A stretch of DNA of 64,000 nucleotides from Microbacterium sp. ProA8 (GCF_039905635.1 NZ_CP157000.1:3844001-3908000); one strand, 5' to 3'. Shown: positions 1-8,481, numbered from the stretch's first letter. A program made the numbers and translations. The notes: generated from the sequence alone by a model not told the origin.

Positions 1-1390
1 CTGTCCAGCCGAGTCGCTCGTCGCGCTGCGGGCAGTCGGTCGGCACCGACACGAAGTTGTCGCGCTGCGACCAGAACACGTTTGAGTGGAACCGGTCCAG
101 CGCCGCGTGCGACGAGGAGAACGTGCTGCGGGGGGCGAGGTCGCTCGAGATCGCGACGGCGGTGGCCGACACCACCTCGGCGCCGTCGACGTCGGCGTAG
201 CGGAACCCGTGGAACGTGAACGCCGGCTCGAGCGTGTGCTCACCGTCGCGATCGAGCGTGTAGACGTCCGTCGCCTTCGCGGACCGCAGGGCCTTGACGT
301 GCAGGTCGCCCGAGGGCTCGAGCACCTCGGCGTGGCGCACGGTCACGACGTCGCCGACTCGGCCGCTCACCACCAGCCGCACCCAGCCCGACACGTTCTG
401 CCCGCCGTCGAGGCGCGTGCGCCCTTCGTGATGGCTCAGTGCCATGGGCAGTTCGGCGACGACCCGGACGGGCGGTGCGGAGCGCGGCTCGAAGCGGGCA
501 GGGTCGACATCGATGACGGATGCGGCGACCCACGTCTCGTCTGCGAAGCCCGGGTCGTGCACCGCGGGGTCGTCAAGGCGCAGGTCGGTCACGGTGCCGT
601 CGTAGATGCTGGCGCTGCGCACGGCTCCGAAGCCGGCCCGCCATGAGGCATCGGTCTTCGCCACGATCTGGCCGTCGGCCTCGAGCTGCGCCAGTGCGCC
701 GGTGCGGTCGCCGTAGATCGCCTGGCGCCGCGCGAAGCCGAAGCTGCCGCGGTACCAGCCGTCGGCCACGGCGAGGACGATGACGTTCACTCCCTCGCGC
801 AGCAGCGGCGTGACGTCGACCGTGTCGAGGAGGATGCGCTCCTGGTACGACGTCCAGCCGGGCGTCAGCAGCGCATCGCTCGCGCGTTCGCCGTTGATCC
901 ACGCATCGACGAGGCCGAGGGCGCTCAGGCGCAGGCGCGCGGACGCCGGAGCGCGATCGAGCACGAACTCGGCACGGAGCAGGGGGACGGGTCCGTCCGC
1001 CGGCGTGTCGGTGCCGATGACGGATGCCTCCAGGTCGGCTCCGTCGACGCCCGCCTCCACCACGACAGGCTCGCTCCAGCCGGTCCAGCCGGTCGTCGTC
1101 GCCAGGCGCACAGCGAAGGCGCGGCGCTCGCGGGGAGCGAGGGATCCGGGTATCGCGACACCGGCCGTGCGCGTGTCGGCGACCGGCTCGGCCGGCGTCG
1201 GCTCCGCGCCTTCAGGCCCCTGGGCGACCTGATAGCCGACGATGCGCGCGCGGGGGTCGTCGGTCTCCGCACGCCAGCTGAGGCGCAGGCCGTCACGCGG
1301 AATGCCGAGGAGTCCGCGCCCGTGCTGGGTGCGCAGCGCGACCACGCGGGTCGCGGCATCCAGTGCCGAGGGAGAGGGAAGAGCCGCCAT
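1..1390 (-). CDS. Alpha-L-rhamnosidase (GH78), 3' end beyond window
   Basis: Removes terminal alpha-L-rhamnose from plant glycosides and oligosaccharides. The visible 463 codons hold an N-terminal Ig-like region, then a region with DAWINGERASD and the lectin-like part, then FHGFRYADV and VPTDCPQRDERLGWT, the hallmark at the entry to the GH78 (alpha/alpha)6 barrel. The catalytic barrel itself lies mostly outside the window. The ATG at 1390 is preceded by a GAAAGGA ribosome site. No signal peptide is visible, so it is probably cytoplasmic and acts on imported rhamnosides. It is divergent from the ABC importer starting at 1658 and shares the intergenic region with it. An upstream palindrome matches one before rhaM, which places it in the same rhamnose regulon. 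Family call is firm; exact substrate is inferred. Confidence 0.93.
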   Translation of the reverse strand, partial: MAALPSPSALDAATRVVALRTQHGRGLLGIPRDGLRLSWRAETDDPRARIVGYQVAQGPEGAEPTPAEPVADTRTAGVAIPGSLAPRERRAFAVRLATTTGWTGWSEPVVVEAGVDGADLEASVIGTDTPADGPVPLLRAEFVLDRAPASARLRLSALGLVDAWINGERASDALLTPGWTSYQERILLDTVDVTPLLREGVNVIVLAVADGWYRGSFGFARRQAIYGDRTGALAQLEADGQIVAKTDASWRAGFGAVRSASIYDGTVTDLRLDDPAVHDPGFADETWVAASVIDVDPARFEPRSAPPVRVVAELPMALSHHEGRTRLDGGQNVSGWVRLVVSGRVGDVVTVRHAEVLEPSGDLHVKALRSAKATDVYTLDRDGEHTLEPAFTFHGFRYADVDGAEVVSATAVAISSDLAPRSTFSSSHAALDRFHSNVFWSQRDNFVSVPTDCPQRDERLGWT

Positions 1391-1428
1391 GGCTGAGTCC
1401 TTTCGGCTGTCGGCAGCATCGCCGACCA

Positions 1429-1498
1429 GCGTCACAATCGTGAAACGATTCATGCTTATCTGTCAACCGCAGTGTAGACCGTTACACGATTGTGATGC
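1429..1498. repeat. Inverted pair of 19-bp operator-like sequences
   Basis: Bases 1429-1447 and 1480-1498 are inverted copies of each other at 17 of 19 positions, sharing an exact 11-mer (TCACAATCGTG and its complement). They face each other across about 32 bases in the divergent promoter region between the rhamnosidase and the ABC importer. This looks like a duplicated regulator site that could allow looping or coordinate both promoters. A second palindrome, GTGTA-N6-TACAC, lies at 1472-1487. Confidence 0.55.
1441..1452. promoter_or_regulatory. Candidate rhamnose-regulon operator 1
   Basis: TGAAACGATTCA is a CG-centred palindrome with TGAA/TTCA arms, the usual form of LacI-family operators. 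The identical 12-mer occurs at 5809-5820 before rhaM. It also sits inside a perfect 6+3+6 inverted repeat, AATCGT-GAA-ACGATT (1436-1450). It lies about 50 bases upstream of the GH78 start. Regulator identity is not known; no regulator gene is adjacent in this window. Confidence 0.6.
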
Positions 1499-1553
1499 TC
1501 GGGCGTATGCCGATGGTTGACCTCCGGAGCGGAACGGACGTACCTTACGAGGG

Positions 1554-1567
1554 TTGAATGGTTTCAA
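1554..1567. promoter_or_regulatory. Candidate rhamnose-regulon operator 2
   Basis: TTGAATGGTTTCAA has TTGAA/TTCAA arms like the sites at 1441 and 5809, with a different centre. It lies about 90 bases before the substrate-binding protein start, where it could control the importer promoter. Weaker than the other two because the centre is not CG. Confidence 0.45.
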
Positions 1568-1657
1568 TGCCCGAGGCATGAAGATCCACTCGGCGAAAGC
1601 ACCAGGGATTCCGGCAATGTGGGCGGATCGTCCGCTCAGCTTTACAAGGAGGTAAAG

Positions 1658-2965
1658 ATGAAGAGCTCCCCGACCAGGAAAGTCCTCCTCGCAGGTGCGG
1701 GCCTCATGGCACTGAGCCTGCCGCTGGCGGCGTGCAGCGGCGGCGGCGGGTCCGAAGACGGCTCGGTCGAGATCACGTATCTCACGCAGAACGCCGAAGC
1801 GAACGTCGCTGCGGCCAACGCCCTCATCGAGGCCTTCGAGGCCGAGAACCCCGACATCTCGGTCAAACTCGAGACGCAGCCCGCCGGCACGGAGGGCGAC
1901 AACCTGATGAAGACCAAGCTCGCCACCGGCGAGATGGAGGATGTCTTCCACTACAACTCGGGCTCGCTGTTCCAGGCGCTGAACCCCGACCAGAACCTCG
2001 TCCCGCTCGACGATGAGGACTGGCCGGGCGACCTCATCGACACGATGACGGCTGTCGTCTCGACCGACAACGGCGTCTACGGCGCACCGTGGGGGGCCAC
2101 CCAGGCCGGCGCCGTCGTCTACAACAAGGCGATCTACGCCGACCTCGGCCTCGAGATCCCGACGACGTGGGAGGAGTTCGCCGCGAACAACGAAGCGGTG
2201 AAAGCCGCCGGCATCACCCCGGTCATCCAGACCTACGGCGACACCTGGACGAGCCAGCTGTTCGTGCTGGGAGACTTCGGCAACGTGCTGGCGGCCGACC
2301 CCGACTGGGCCGAGGAGTACACCGCGGGCAACCGCAAGTACGTCGACGAGCCGGCCCTGGCGGGCTTCGCCAACCAGCAGGCGGGCTTCGAAGCCGGCTG
2401 GTGGAACGAGGACTTCGGCTCCGCGCTCTTCGACGACGGCGCCCGCATGATCGCCACCGGTGAAGGCGCGCACTACCCGATCCTCACCGGCATCGTCTCG
2501 ACCATCGCGCAGAACAACCCCGATGAGCTCGAGAACGTGGGCGTCTTCCCGCTGCCCGCTCAGGACGCGGCCGACACGAAGCTCACGGTCTGGCTGCCGA
2601 ACGCGATCTACATCCCGAAGACGACCGAGGGCGACAAGCTCGAGGCCGCGAAGAAGTTCGTGGCGTTCACGCAGACCGAAGCCGGCTGCGAGGTGCAGAA
2701 CACCGCCATGGTGCCCAGCGGCCCCTACGCGAACGCCTGCACCCTGCCCGACGACGTGCCCGGCCTGCTGAAGGACATGCAGGTCTACTTCGACGAGGGC
2801 AACACCAACCCCGCGCTCGAGTTCCTGTCGCCCATCAAGGGACCGAACCTCGAGAACATCACGGTGCAGGTCGGCTCGGGCATCAGCTCTGCCGAGGACG
2901 GTGCCGCCCTCTATGACGAGGACGTCGTCAAGCAGGCCCAGCAGCTGGGCCTCGAGGGCTGGTGA
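1658..2965 (+). CDS. ABC transporter sugar-binding lipoprotein, rhamnoside locus
   Basis: Extracellular solute-binding protein of family 1 (MalE-like) that captures a sugar and delivers it to the two permeases that follow. The ATG at 1658 follows a strong AAGGAGG site. The N-terminus has a basic start, a hydrophobic segment and the lipobox LPLAAC with the lipid-bearing Cys at residue 26, then a Gly/Ser-rich linker; 435 residues is normal for the family. Earlier in-frame ATGs lack a ribosome site. It is divergent from the GH78 gene and near the rha catabolic genes, so rhamnose or a rhamnoside is the likely ligand (inference). No ATPase gene is present; these CUT1 importers usually share an MsmK-type ATPase encoded elsewhere. 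Confidence 0.92.
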   Translation: MKSSPTRKVLLAGAGLMALSLPLAACSGGGGSEDGSVEITYLTQNAEANVAAANALIEAFEAENPDISVKLETQPAGTEGDNLMKTKLATGEMEDVFHYNSGSLFQALNPDQNLVPLDDEDWPGDLIDTMTAVVSTDNGVYGAPWGATQAGAVVYNKAIYADLGLEIPTTWEEFAANNEAVKAAGITPVIQTYGDTWTSQLFVLGDFGNVLAADPDWAEEYTAGNRKYVDEPALAGFANQQAGFEAGWWNEDFGSALFDDGARMIATGEGAHYPILTGIVSTIAQNNPDELENVGVFPLPAQDAADTKLTVWLPNAIYIPKTTEGDKLEAAKKFVAFTQTEAGCEVQNTAMVPSGPYANACTLPDDVPGLLKDMQVYFDEGNTNPALEFLSPIKGPNLENITVQVGSGISSAEDGAALYDEDVVKQAQQLGLEGW

Positions 2966-2997
2966 TCCGCGCGCGGGTCTGAACAGCATCCGTTTCC

Positions 2998-3030
2998 GGG
3001 GGTCGCGTCGTCCGCGGCGCGACCCCCTTT
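2998..3030 (+). terminator. Intercistronic hairpin after the binding-protein gene
   Basis: GGGGGTCGCG (2998-3007) pairs perfectly with CGCGACCCCC (3018-3027) around a 10-base loop and is followed by TTT. It sits between the binding protein and the first permease. It probably acts as a partial terminator or 3' stabiliser so that more binding protein than permease is made. The other two ABC loci in the window have hairpins in the same place. Confidence 0.7.
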
Positions 3031-3048
3031 CACATCAATGGAGATGAC

Positions 3049-3969
3049 ATGACGACGCTCGCACCCGCGCGGCCGGAGAAGACCGCCGCACCCCCGCCGC
3101 ACAAGCGGCGCACGATGAGGAGCATGTACCCGCTGTGGTTCTACATCCCGGCGGGGATCCTCTTCGTCGTCCTCTTCGCCGTGCCGACCTTCGCGTCGTT
3201 CTACTTCAGCCTCACCCGCTGGTCGCTCTTCGACGTCGAGTTCATCGGCTTCCAGAACTTCGTGACGTTCTTCACCGAGCCGATGCTCTACCAGAGCCTC
3301 ATCAACACCTTCATCTACGGCTTCATCACCTCCGGCCTGAAGGTCGTGCTCGGACTCGCCCTCGCACTGCTGCTGACGGGCTCGATCCTCGGCCGCGGCT
3401 ACCTGCGGGCCACCATCTTCTTCCCGGTGCTCGTGTCGACGATCGGCGTCGGCATCACGTTCAAGGTCCTCATGGACCCCTTCGACGGCCTCATCAACAA
3501 GTCGCTCGCGGCCATCGGCATCGAGGGGCCTGCCTGGCTGACGGATCCCTCCCTCGCGCTGTACTCGGTGTCGCTCGTCGACGTCTGGCAGGGCGTCGGC
3601 ATCGCGACCCTCATCTACATCGCCGGGATCGTCGCGATCCCCCAGGAGTACTTCGAGGCCGCCCGTGTCGACGGCGCCGGCGCCTGGAAGGTTTTCCGCA
3701 ACATCACGCTCCCGCTCGTCGTGCCCGCGACCGGCACGGTTGTGCTGCTCTCGCTCATCGGCGGCCTGAGGTCGTTCGAGCTGATCTGGGCCATGACCCG
3801 AGGCGGCCCCGGATTCTCGAGCGACGTGATCGCCTCGGTCATCTACAAGCAGTACCAGGCCGGCTTCTACGGCCTGTCGACGGCGGGCAACGTCGTGCTC
3901 TTCGTCATCGTCACGGCGATCGTCGTGCCGATCTTCTACTTCATCAACCGTCGGCAGGTGGAATCATGA
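3049..3969 (+). CDS. ABC sugar transporter permease, MalF/UgpA type
   Basis: Inner-membrane subunit of the CUT1 importer. The 306 residues show a cytosolic basic N-terminus and six hydrophobic segments, beginning with PLWFYIPAGILFVVLF. The EAA loop that docks the ATPase reads EYFEAARVDGAGAWKVF, close to the consensus EAA...G. The ATG at 3049 lies just after the hairpin. Its stop overlaps the next permease start by four bases (ATGA), so the two are translationally coupled. Substrate is inferred from the rhamnose neighbours. Confidence 0.93.
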   Translation: MTTLAPARPEKTAAPPPHKRRTMRSMYPLWFYIPAGILFVVLFAVPTFASFYFSLTRWSLFDVEFIGFQNFVTFFTEPMLYQSLINTFIYGFITSGLKVVLGLALALLLTGSILGRGYLRATIFFPVLVSTIGVGITFKVLMDPFDGLINKSLAAIGIEGPAWLTDPSLALYSVSLVDVWQGVGIATLIYIAGIVAIPQEYFEAARVDGAGAWKVFRNITLPLVVPATGTVVLLSLIGGLRSFELIWAMTRGGPGFSSDVIASVIYKQYQAGFYGLSTAGNVVLFVIVTAIVVPIFYFINRRQVES

Positions 3970-4880
3970 CCGTCACGCGCGCCATCACGACCGCGGACGC
4001 ACGCGCCGTCCGACGCGCCGTCCGCCAGGACCGTCGTCCGCTCACGCTCCGGAAGTTCCTGCGCAAGTACGTCGTCGGCGTCATCGCGATCTTCCTGTCG
4101 ATCGTGGTCTTCATCGTGCCCTTCGCGTTCATCTTCCTCACCGCCGCGAAGAACCCGCAGGAGGCCTCGCTCTTCGAGTTCTCACTGCCCCAGCAGGGCT
4201 GGTTCCTGTGGGAGAACTTCCTCACGGTGCTGCAGACACGCGACTACATCATCCTGCGCGCCTTCTGGAACAGCACCGTGCTGACAGTGGTCAGCGTCGC
4301 GATCATGGTGATCTTCTCGGCCGCTGTCGGGTACGTCCTGCAGCGCCGCAAATCGCGCTGGAACGCCATCGTCTACTTCCTGGTGTTCGCCGGGCTCATC
4401 GTGCCGCCGGCCGTGGTGCCGACGATCTGGGTGCTGCAGGGCCTCGGGCTCTTCAAGACGATGCCGGGCATGATCCTCATCGAGGCGGCCTTCGGCCTCT
4501 CGTTCTGCATCCTGCTCTTCCGCGCATTCGTCTCGACGATTCCGCGGGAGCTCGACGAAGCGGCCATCATCGACGGAGCCGGACCCATGCGACTGTTCTT
4601 CTCGGTCGTGATGCCGCTGCTTCGCCCGGTGATGATCACGATCATCGTCGTCCAGGCGGTGCGCGTCTTCAACGACTTCACGGGTCCCCTGTACTTCCTC
4701 CCCGGCGATGCGAACGCGACCGTGCAGCTGACGCTGTACAACTTCCAGAGCCAGAATCTGAGTCAGTGGAACCTGCTGTTCATGGACATCCTGCTCATCA
4801 CGATCCCGCCGCTGATCATGTACATCTTCTTCAACCGGCAGATCGTCGCGGGCCTGACCAGCGGAGCGGTCAAGGGGTGA
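3966..4880 (+). CDS. ABC sugar transporter permease, MalG type
   Basis: Second membrane subunit of the importer, 304 residues with six predicted membrane helices. The EAA loop reads ELDEAAIIDGAGPMRLFF. The start overlaps the stop of the preceding permease as ATGA. A much longer open frame extends upstream but runs out of frame through the first permease and is not real. The gene ends the importer operon; the next gene is on the other strand. Confidence 0.93.
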   Translation: MTVTRAITTADARAVRRAVRQDRRPLTLRKFLRKYVVGVIAIFLSIVVFIVPFAFIFLTAAKNPQEASLFEFSLPQQGWFLWENFLTVLQTRDYIILRAFWNSTVLTVVSVAIMVIFSAAVGYVLQRRKSRWNAIVYFLVFAGLIVPPAVVPTIWVLQGLGLFKTMPGMILIEAAFGLSFCILLFRAFVSTIPRELDEAAIIDGAGPMRLFFSVVMPLLRPVMITIIVVQAVRVFNDFTGPLYFLPGDANATVQLTLYNFQSQNLSQWNLLFMDILLITIPPLIMYIFFNRQIVAGLTSGAVKG

Positions 4881-4910
4881 TGGGACGTGCGCTGCCGAGC
4901 ACCCGTGGGT

Positions 4911-5693
4911 TCACCAGAACTCCGCGGGCACCGTCCCGCGGAGCCAGGCGAGCTCGTTGTCGCGGATGAAGATCGACAGCGTCTCCTCCGGAGTGAGACC
5001 ACCGCCGAGCCATTCGAACAGGATGCCGAGCAGTGCTTCTCCGGATTCCACATCCGGATCGGCGAGAGCCCGTTCCCACGCCTCGACGAACCCGCCGGGC
5101 GTGGGGACGGACCGCACCAGCTTCGAGATGTACTTCGGGCCCGGCATCATGACGTGCGCCGCAGCCAGTGCCGCGCGTGCCGCCGCGAGGGTCAGGTGCA
5201 GTCCCGCGTGGCGGCGCAGGAACTCGTCGTCGCGCTCGACCGCCTGACGGAGGAAGTAGCCGCCGTACAGCCGCGCCTGCGAAAGGTGGGAGCGCACGCG
5301 TTCGTCCCACACGTCGTCGGGCAGGGTCACGATCCGCTCGAGCGTCTGCTCGATCCCGGGAAGCACGCTCCAGGCGACGCGGGCGTCGCGGAACGAGGCG
5401 CGCGTCGGGTCGTCTGCCTGCTGGGCCGCCGTCTCGAGGTACGAGGGGCTCGCGAGCTTGATGTCGATGTACGAACCGGGATAGTCCACCCCGTACCGCT
5501 CGATCCAGGCGAATCGTCCCGCCGCGGTCTCGGCGGCGAAGCGCTCGTCGTCGACGACGAAGTACACGTCGACGTCGGAGTCCGACCGCTCGCGCCCCTG
5601 CGCGACCGACCCGATCGCCACGACCGCCAGAGCGCCGGGCTGCTCGCGGACCGAATCGACATAGGCGCCCAGCGCCCGTTCGTGCTGCTCCAC
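4911..5693 (-). CDS. Nucleotidyltransferase-domain protein of unknown substrate
   Basis: Small nucleotidyltransferase-fold protein. The signature GSVAQGRERSDSDVDVYFV near residues 28-46 is the GS-x(n)-D-x-D metal and nucleotide site of the pol-beta/ANT/MNT superfamily. The C-terminal part is helical, like aminoglycoside adenylyltransferases and related kinetoplastid-type proteins. A GTG start at 5693 follows a GAGGGAG ribosome site; an ATG 42 bases upstream (5735) lacks one. The gene sits convergent to the importer operon and divergent from rhaM, and nothing ties it to rhamnose. Whether it modifies a small molecule, RNA or protein cannot be told. Confidence 0.75.
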   Translation of the reverse strand: MEQHERALGAYVDSVREQPGALAVVAIGSVAQGRERSDSDVDVYFVVDDERFAAETAAGRFAWIERYGVDYPGSYIDIKLASPSYLETAAQQADDPTRASFRDARVAWSVLPGIEQTLERIVTLPDDVWDERVRSHLSQARLYGGYFLRQAVERDDEFLRRHAGLHLTLAAARAALAAAHVMMPGPKYISKLVRSVPTPGGFVEAWERALADPDVESGEALLGILFEWLGGGLTPEETLSIFIRDNELAWLRGTVPAEFW

Positions 5694-5808
5694 GTGTGCT
5701 CCCTCGCATCGGGTCGGGCACCACGCTACCGACACCTAGACGACCGACAGCCTACGATGGGATGGGAAACGCTTTCCGGTTGCGAGTGTCGAGAAGATGT
5801 CGTATCGT

Positions 5809-5820
5809 TGAAACGATTCA
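5809..5820. promoter_or_regulatory. Candidate rhamnose-regulon operator 3
   Basis: TGAAACGATTCA, identical to the site at 1441-1452, lies 59 bases before the rhaM start and inside the wider inverted repeat ATCGT-TGAA-ACGAT (5804-5817). A separate palindrome GGAAACGCTTTCC is 32 bases further upstream (5765-5777). Both fit LacI-type or catabolite-control operators at the head of the rhamnose operon. Confidence 0.6.
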
Positions 5821-5878
5821 GCAACCGGATGGCCCGTCAGCGTCGACACCACGGCCGCACACGAAGGAACACCACGCC

Positions 5879-6328
5879 ATGACGAGCGAGACCACACCGG
5901 CCGGACACGGGCGTCCGGAGGCCTCACCCAGCGCGCCGGCGCACCAGGGCGCGGGCGTGCGAAGGGTCTGCTTCCAGCTCCTGGTCCACCCTGAACTGCT
6001 CGACGAGTACGTCGCCCGCCACACCCCGGTCTGGCCCGAGATGCTCGCCGAGATCGAGGCCTCCGGCCGCCGCAACTACTCGCTCTTCCTGGGCGAGGGC
6101 GGGCGCCTCATCGGGTACTACGAGACCGACGACGACGAGGCGGCCCAGGCATACCTCGCCAACTCCGAGGTCGCCGGCCGCTGGGAGGCCGAGATGGGCC
6201 GCTTCTTCGTCGGCCTCGACGGCCGGCCCGATCAGGCGGCCACCCCCCTCACCGAGATCTTCCACCTCCACGACCAACTCGCCGCAGCTTCGGCCGCGGC
6301 ATCCGACAACGAAAGCACCGCATCATGA
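5879..6328 (+). CDS. rhaM: L-rhamnose mutarotase
   Basis: Interconverts the alpha and beta anomers of L-rhamnose and so feeds the isomerase. The core from residue 30 on matches the RhaM/YiiL family: VCFQLLVHPELLDEYVARH, PVWPEML, NYSLFL and LIGYYET. About 25 Pro/Ala-rich residues precede the core. The ATG at 5879 follows a GAAGGA site; an earlier in-frame ATG at 5696 runs through the promoter and is unlikely. It is the first gene of the rha operon, and its stop overlaps the rhaI start as ATGA. Confidence 0.93.
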   Translation: MTSETTPAGHGRPEASPSAPAHQGAGVRRVCFQLLVHPELLDEYVARHTPVWPEMLAEIEASGRRNYSLFLGEGGRLIGYYETDDDEAAQAYLANSEVAGRWEAEMGRFFVGLDGRPDQAATPLTEIFHLHDQLAAASAAASDNESTAS

Positions 6329-7491
6329 CGACGCTGTCACCCGACATCCTGTCCGCCCTCGAAGGCCAGGGCATCGAACTGCCGAGCTGGGCGTTCGGCA
6401 ACTCCGGCACGCGCTTCCGCGTCTTCACGACGGCGGGGACGCCCCGCGACCCGTACGAGAAGATCGCGGATGCCGCGCAGGTCAACGCCTACACGAAGCT
6501 CGCGCCCAGCGTGGCCCTGCACATCCCGTGGGACAAGGTCGACGACTACGCCGACCTGCGCCGTCACGCCGAAGACCTCGGCGTGAGCCTCGGCACCATC
6601 AACTCGAACACCTTCCAGGACGAGGACTACAAGTTCGGGGCGCTCACGCACCACGACGACCGCATCCGCAACAAGGCGATCGACCACCACCTCGAGTGCA
6701 TCGACATCATGGATGCCACCGGCTCGCGCGACCTGAAGATCTGGCTCGCCGAAGGATCGAACTACCCGGGGCAGGCCGACATCCGTGCGCGTCAGGACCG
6801 CCTGCAGGACTCGCTGCAGAAGATCTACGACCGCCTGTCGGACGAGCAGCGCCTCGTGCTCGAGTACAAGTTCTTCGAGCCGGCGTTCTACCACACCGAT
6901 GTTCCCGACTGGGGCACGTCCTACGCGCAGGTCGTGTCGCTCGGCGACAAGGCGATGGTCTGCCTCGACACCGGCCACCACGCGCCGGGCACGAACATCG
7001 AGTTCATCGTCATGCAGCTGCTGCGCCTCGGAAAGCTCGGCTCGTTCGACTTCAACTCGCGCTTCTACGCCGACGACGACCTCATCGTGGGCGCCGCCGA
7101 CCCGTTCCAGCTGTTCCGCATCATCTTCGAGGTGGTGCGCGGCGGCGGCCTCAACAACCCCGACGTGGCCTTCATGCTCGACCAGTGCCACAACGTCGAG
7201 GACAAGATCCCCGGCCAGATCCGCTCGGTGCTGAACGTCCAGGAGATGACGGCGCGCGCTCTGCTCGTGGACCGCGACGCCCTCGCCGCGGCGCAGCAGG
7301 CCAACGACGTGCTCGGCGCCAACGCCGTCTTCATGGACGCGTTCTACACCGACGTGCGTCCCGCCCTCGCCGAGTGGCGCGAGTCGCGCGGACTCGCCGC
7401 CGACCCGATGGCCGCCTACGCGGCATCCGGCTACCAGCAGCAGATCGCCGCGGACCGCGTCGGCGGCACGCAGGCCGGCTGGGGCGCCTGA
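6325..7491 (+). CDS. rhaI: L-rhamnose isomerase
   Basis: Converts L-rhamnose to L-rhamnulose, the first committed step. The 388-residue TIM-barrel protein is of the rhizobial/actinobacterial/Pseudomonas type, not the E. coli RhaA type. Metal-site segments visible include LEYKFFEPAFYHTD, CLDTGHHAPGTN and SFDFNSRFYADDDL. The gene is translationally coupled to rhaM. A GC-rich hairpin (7508-7546) separates it from the next gene, which is still in the same direction. Confidence 0.94.
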   Translation: MTTLSPDILSALEGQGIELPSWAFGNSGTRFRVFTTAGTPRDPYEKIADAAQVNAYTKLAPSVALHIPWDKVDDYADLRRHAEDLGVSLGTINSNTFQDEDYKFGALTHHDDRIRNKAIDHHLECIDIMDATGSRDLKIWLAEGSNYPGQADIRARQDRLQDSLQKIYDRLSDEQRLVLEYKFFEPAFYHTDVPDWGTSYAQVVSLGDKAMVCLDTGHHAPGTNIEFIVMQLLRLGKLGSFDFNSRFYADDDLIVGAADPFQLFRIIFEVVRGGGLNNPDVAFMLDQCHNVEDKIPGQIRSVLNVQEMTARALLVDRDALAAAQQANDVLGANAVFMDAFYTDVRPALAEWRESRGLAADPMAAYAASGYQQQIAADRVGGTQAGWGA

Positions 7492-7507
7492 AGCCGTAAC
7501 CCAGACC

Positions 7508-7546
7508 CACCGGGGGTGCGGGATGCCGATCCCCGCTCCCCCGGTG
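7508..7546 (+). terminator. GC-rich hairpin between rhaI and the esterase
   Basis: CACCGGGGG (7508-7516) pairs with CCCCCGGTG (7538-7546), and the inner GCGGG/CCCGC bases extend the stem. There is no T run, so it is more likely an mRNA stability element or a weak attenuator than a full terminator. Confidence 0.4.
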
Positions 7547-7596
7547 CACCACCTCGATCCCGGCACCGATGCCGGGCCCGGACCCGAAGGATCCAG

Positions 7597-8481
7597 ATGA
7601 GCGAGCCCTACTCCGCCGCCGACGGCCTCGTGCGCGTCTACCCTGCGCGTGAGCCCCACGGCACCGGACTCGTGTGGGCGCACGGCGGTGCGTTCGCGTT
7701 CGGCGACCTCGACATGCCCGAGTCCGACTGGGTCGCCGAACAGCTCGCGGCCCGCGGCACGACGGTCGTCTCGGTCGACTACCGCCTCGCCCCCGTTCCG
7801 GAAGGCTGGGATGCCGCCGGCCGGACGGGCGGCGGCGACCACTACCCCGCGGCATCCGATGACATGCTCGCCGCCTGGTCGTGGACCGTCGACAACGCGG
7901 GCCGCCTCCGGATCGATCCCGAGCGGCTGGCGATCGGCGGCACCAGTGCCGGGGGCAACCTCGCCGCCGGGGCGACGCTGCGCCTCATCGAACGGCGCGC
8001 GGTGACCCTTCCGGCCCTCGTGCTCCTCGCCTACCCCACGTTGCTCGCGGTGCAGCCGGCACCGGACGCCGCACTCCGTGCCGCGCTCGACGCGCAGCCC
8101 GAGGCCGACCGGTTCCGGCCGGAGATGGTGCGCGCCATGTACGAGAACTACCTCGGCGGCCCGATCGACGACGCGCCGCTCGCGGCGATCCCCGGGAACG
8201 CTCGCGCCGACGACCTCGCGGAGTTCCCGCCCACACTCATGGTCAACGGCGACGTCGACGAGCTTCGCGTCTCGGGTGAGGCGTTCGCCGCGTCGCTGCG
8301 GGCCGCCGGGCGTCCGATCGAGGTCGTCACCGAGCCGGGCACCGATCACGGTCATCTGAACCGCCCGCAGGAGCCCGCGGCATTCGTCACCCTCGATCGC
8401 TTCGCGACCCGCCTCGCCTCCCTGTCCCTCGCCGGTGCTCGCCCCGCAGCACCCGCCTCCGCTCCCGCCTCACTCGCCTGA
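7597..8481 (+). CDS. Alpha/beta-hydrolase, HSL-family esterase in the rha operon
   Basis: A 294-residue serine esterase of the hormone-sensitive-lipase family. The oxyanion-hole motif reads HGGAF (family HGGGF), the nucleophile elbow GTSAGGN, and Asp and His of the triad are in NGDVDELR and TDHGHLN. No signal peptide, so cytoplasmic. The ATG at 7597 follows GAAGGA. Its place between rhaI and rhaEW suggests that it acts on an imported acylated rhamnoside, for instance by deacetylation, or on a lactone; that is inference. A Pro/Ala-rich tail ends the protein. Confidence 0.85.
   Translation: MSEPYSAADGLVRVYPAREPHGTGLVWAHGGAFAFGDLDMPESDWVAEQLAARGTTVVSVDYRLAPVPEGWDAAGRTGGGDHYPAASDDMLAAWSWTVDNAGRLRIDPERLAIGGTSAGGNLAAGATLRLIERRAVTLPALVLLAYPTLLAVQPAPDAALRAALDAQPEADRFRPEMVRAMYENYLGGPIDDAPLAAIPGNARADDLAEFPPTLMVNGDVDELRVSGEAFAASLRAAGRPIEVVTEPGTDHGHLNRPQEPAAFVTLDRFATRLASLSLAGARPAAPASAPASLA

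Noticed and set aside
1463..2989. 508-codon open frame on the minus strand opposite the first binding protein
   Set aside because: Antisense shadow. The plus-strand frame has a lipobox and a perfect ribosome site.
3135..4880. 581-codon frame joining both permeases of the first importer
   Set aside because: Its first half is an off-frame reading of the MalF-type permease. Only the part after the ATG at 3966 is a gene.
6337..8355. 672-codon open frame on the minus strand
   Set aside because: Antisense shadow of rhaI and the esterase. It has GC-driven low complexity (Val/Arg/Gly/Leu-rich) and no domain or ribosome site.
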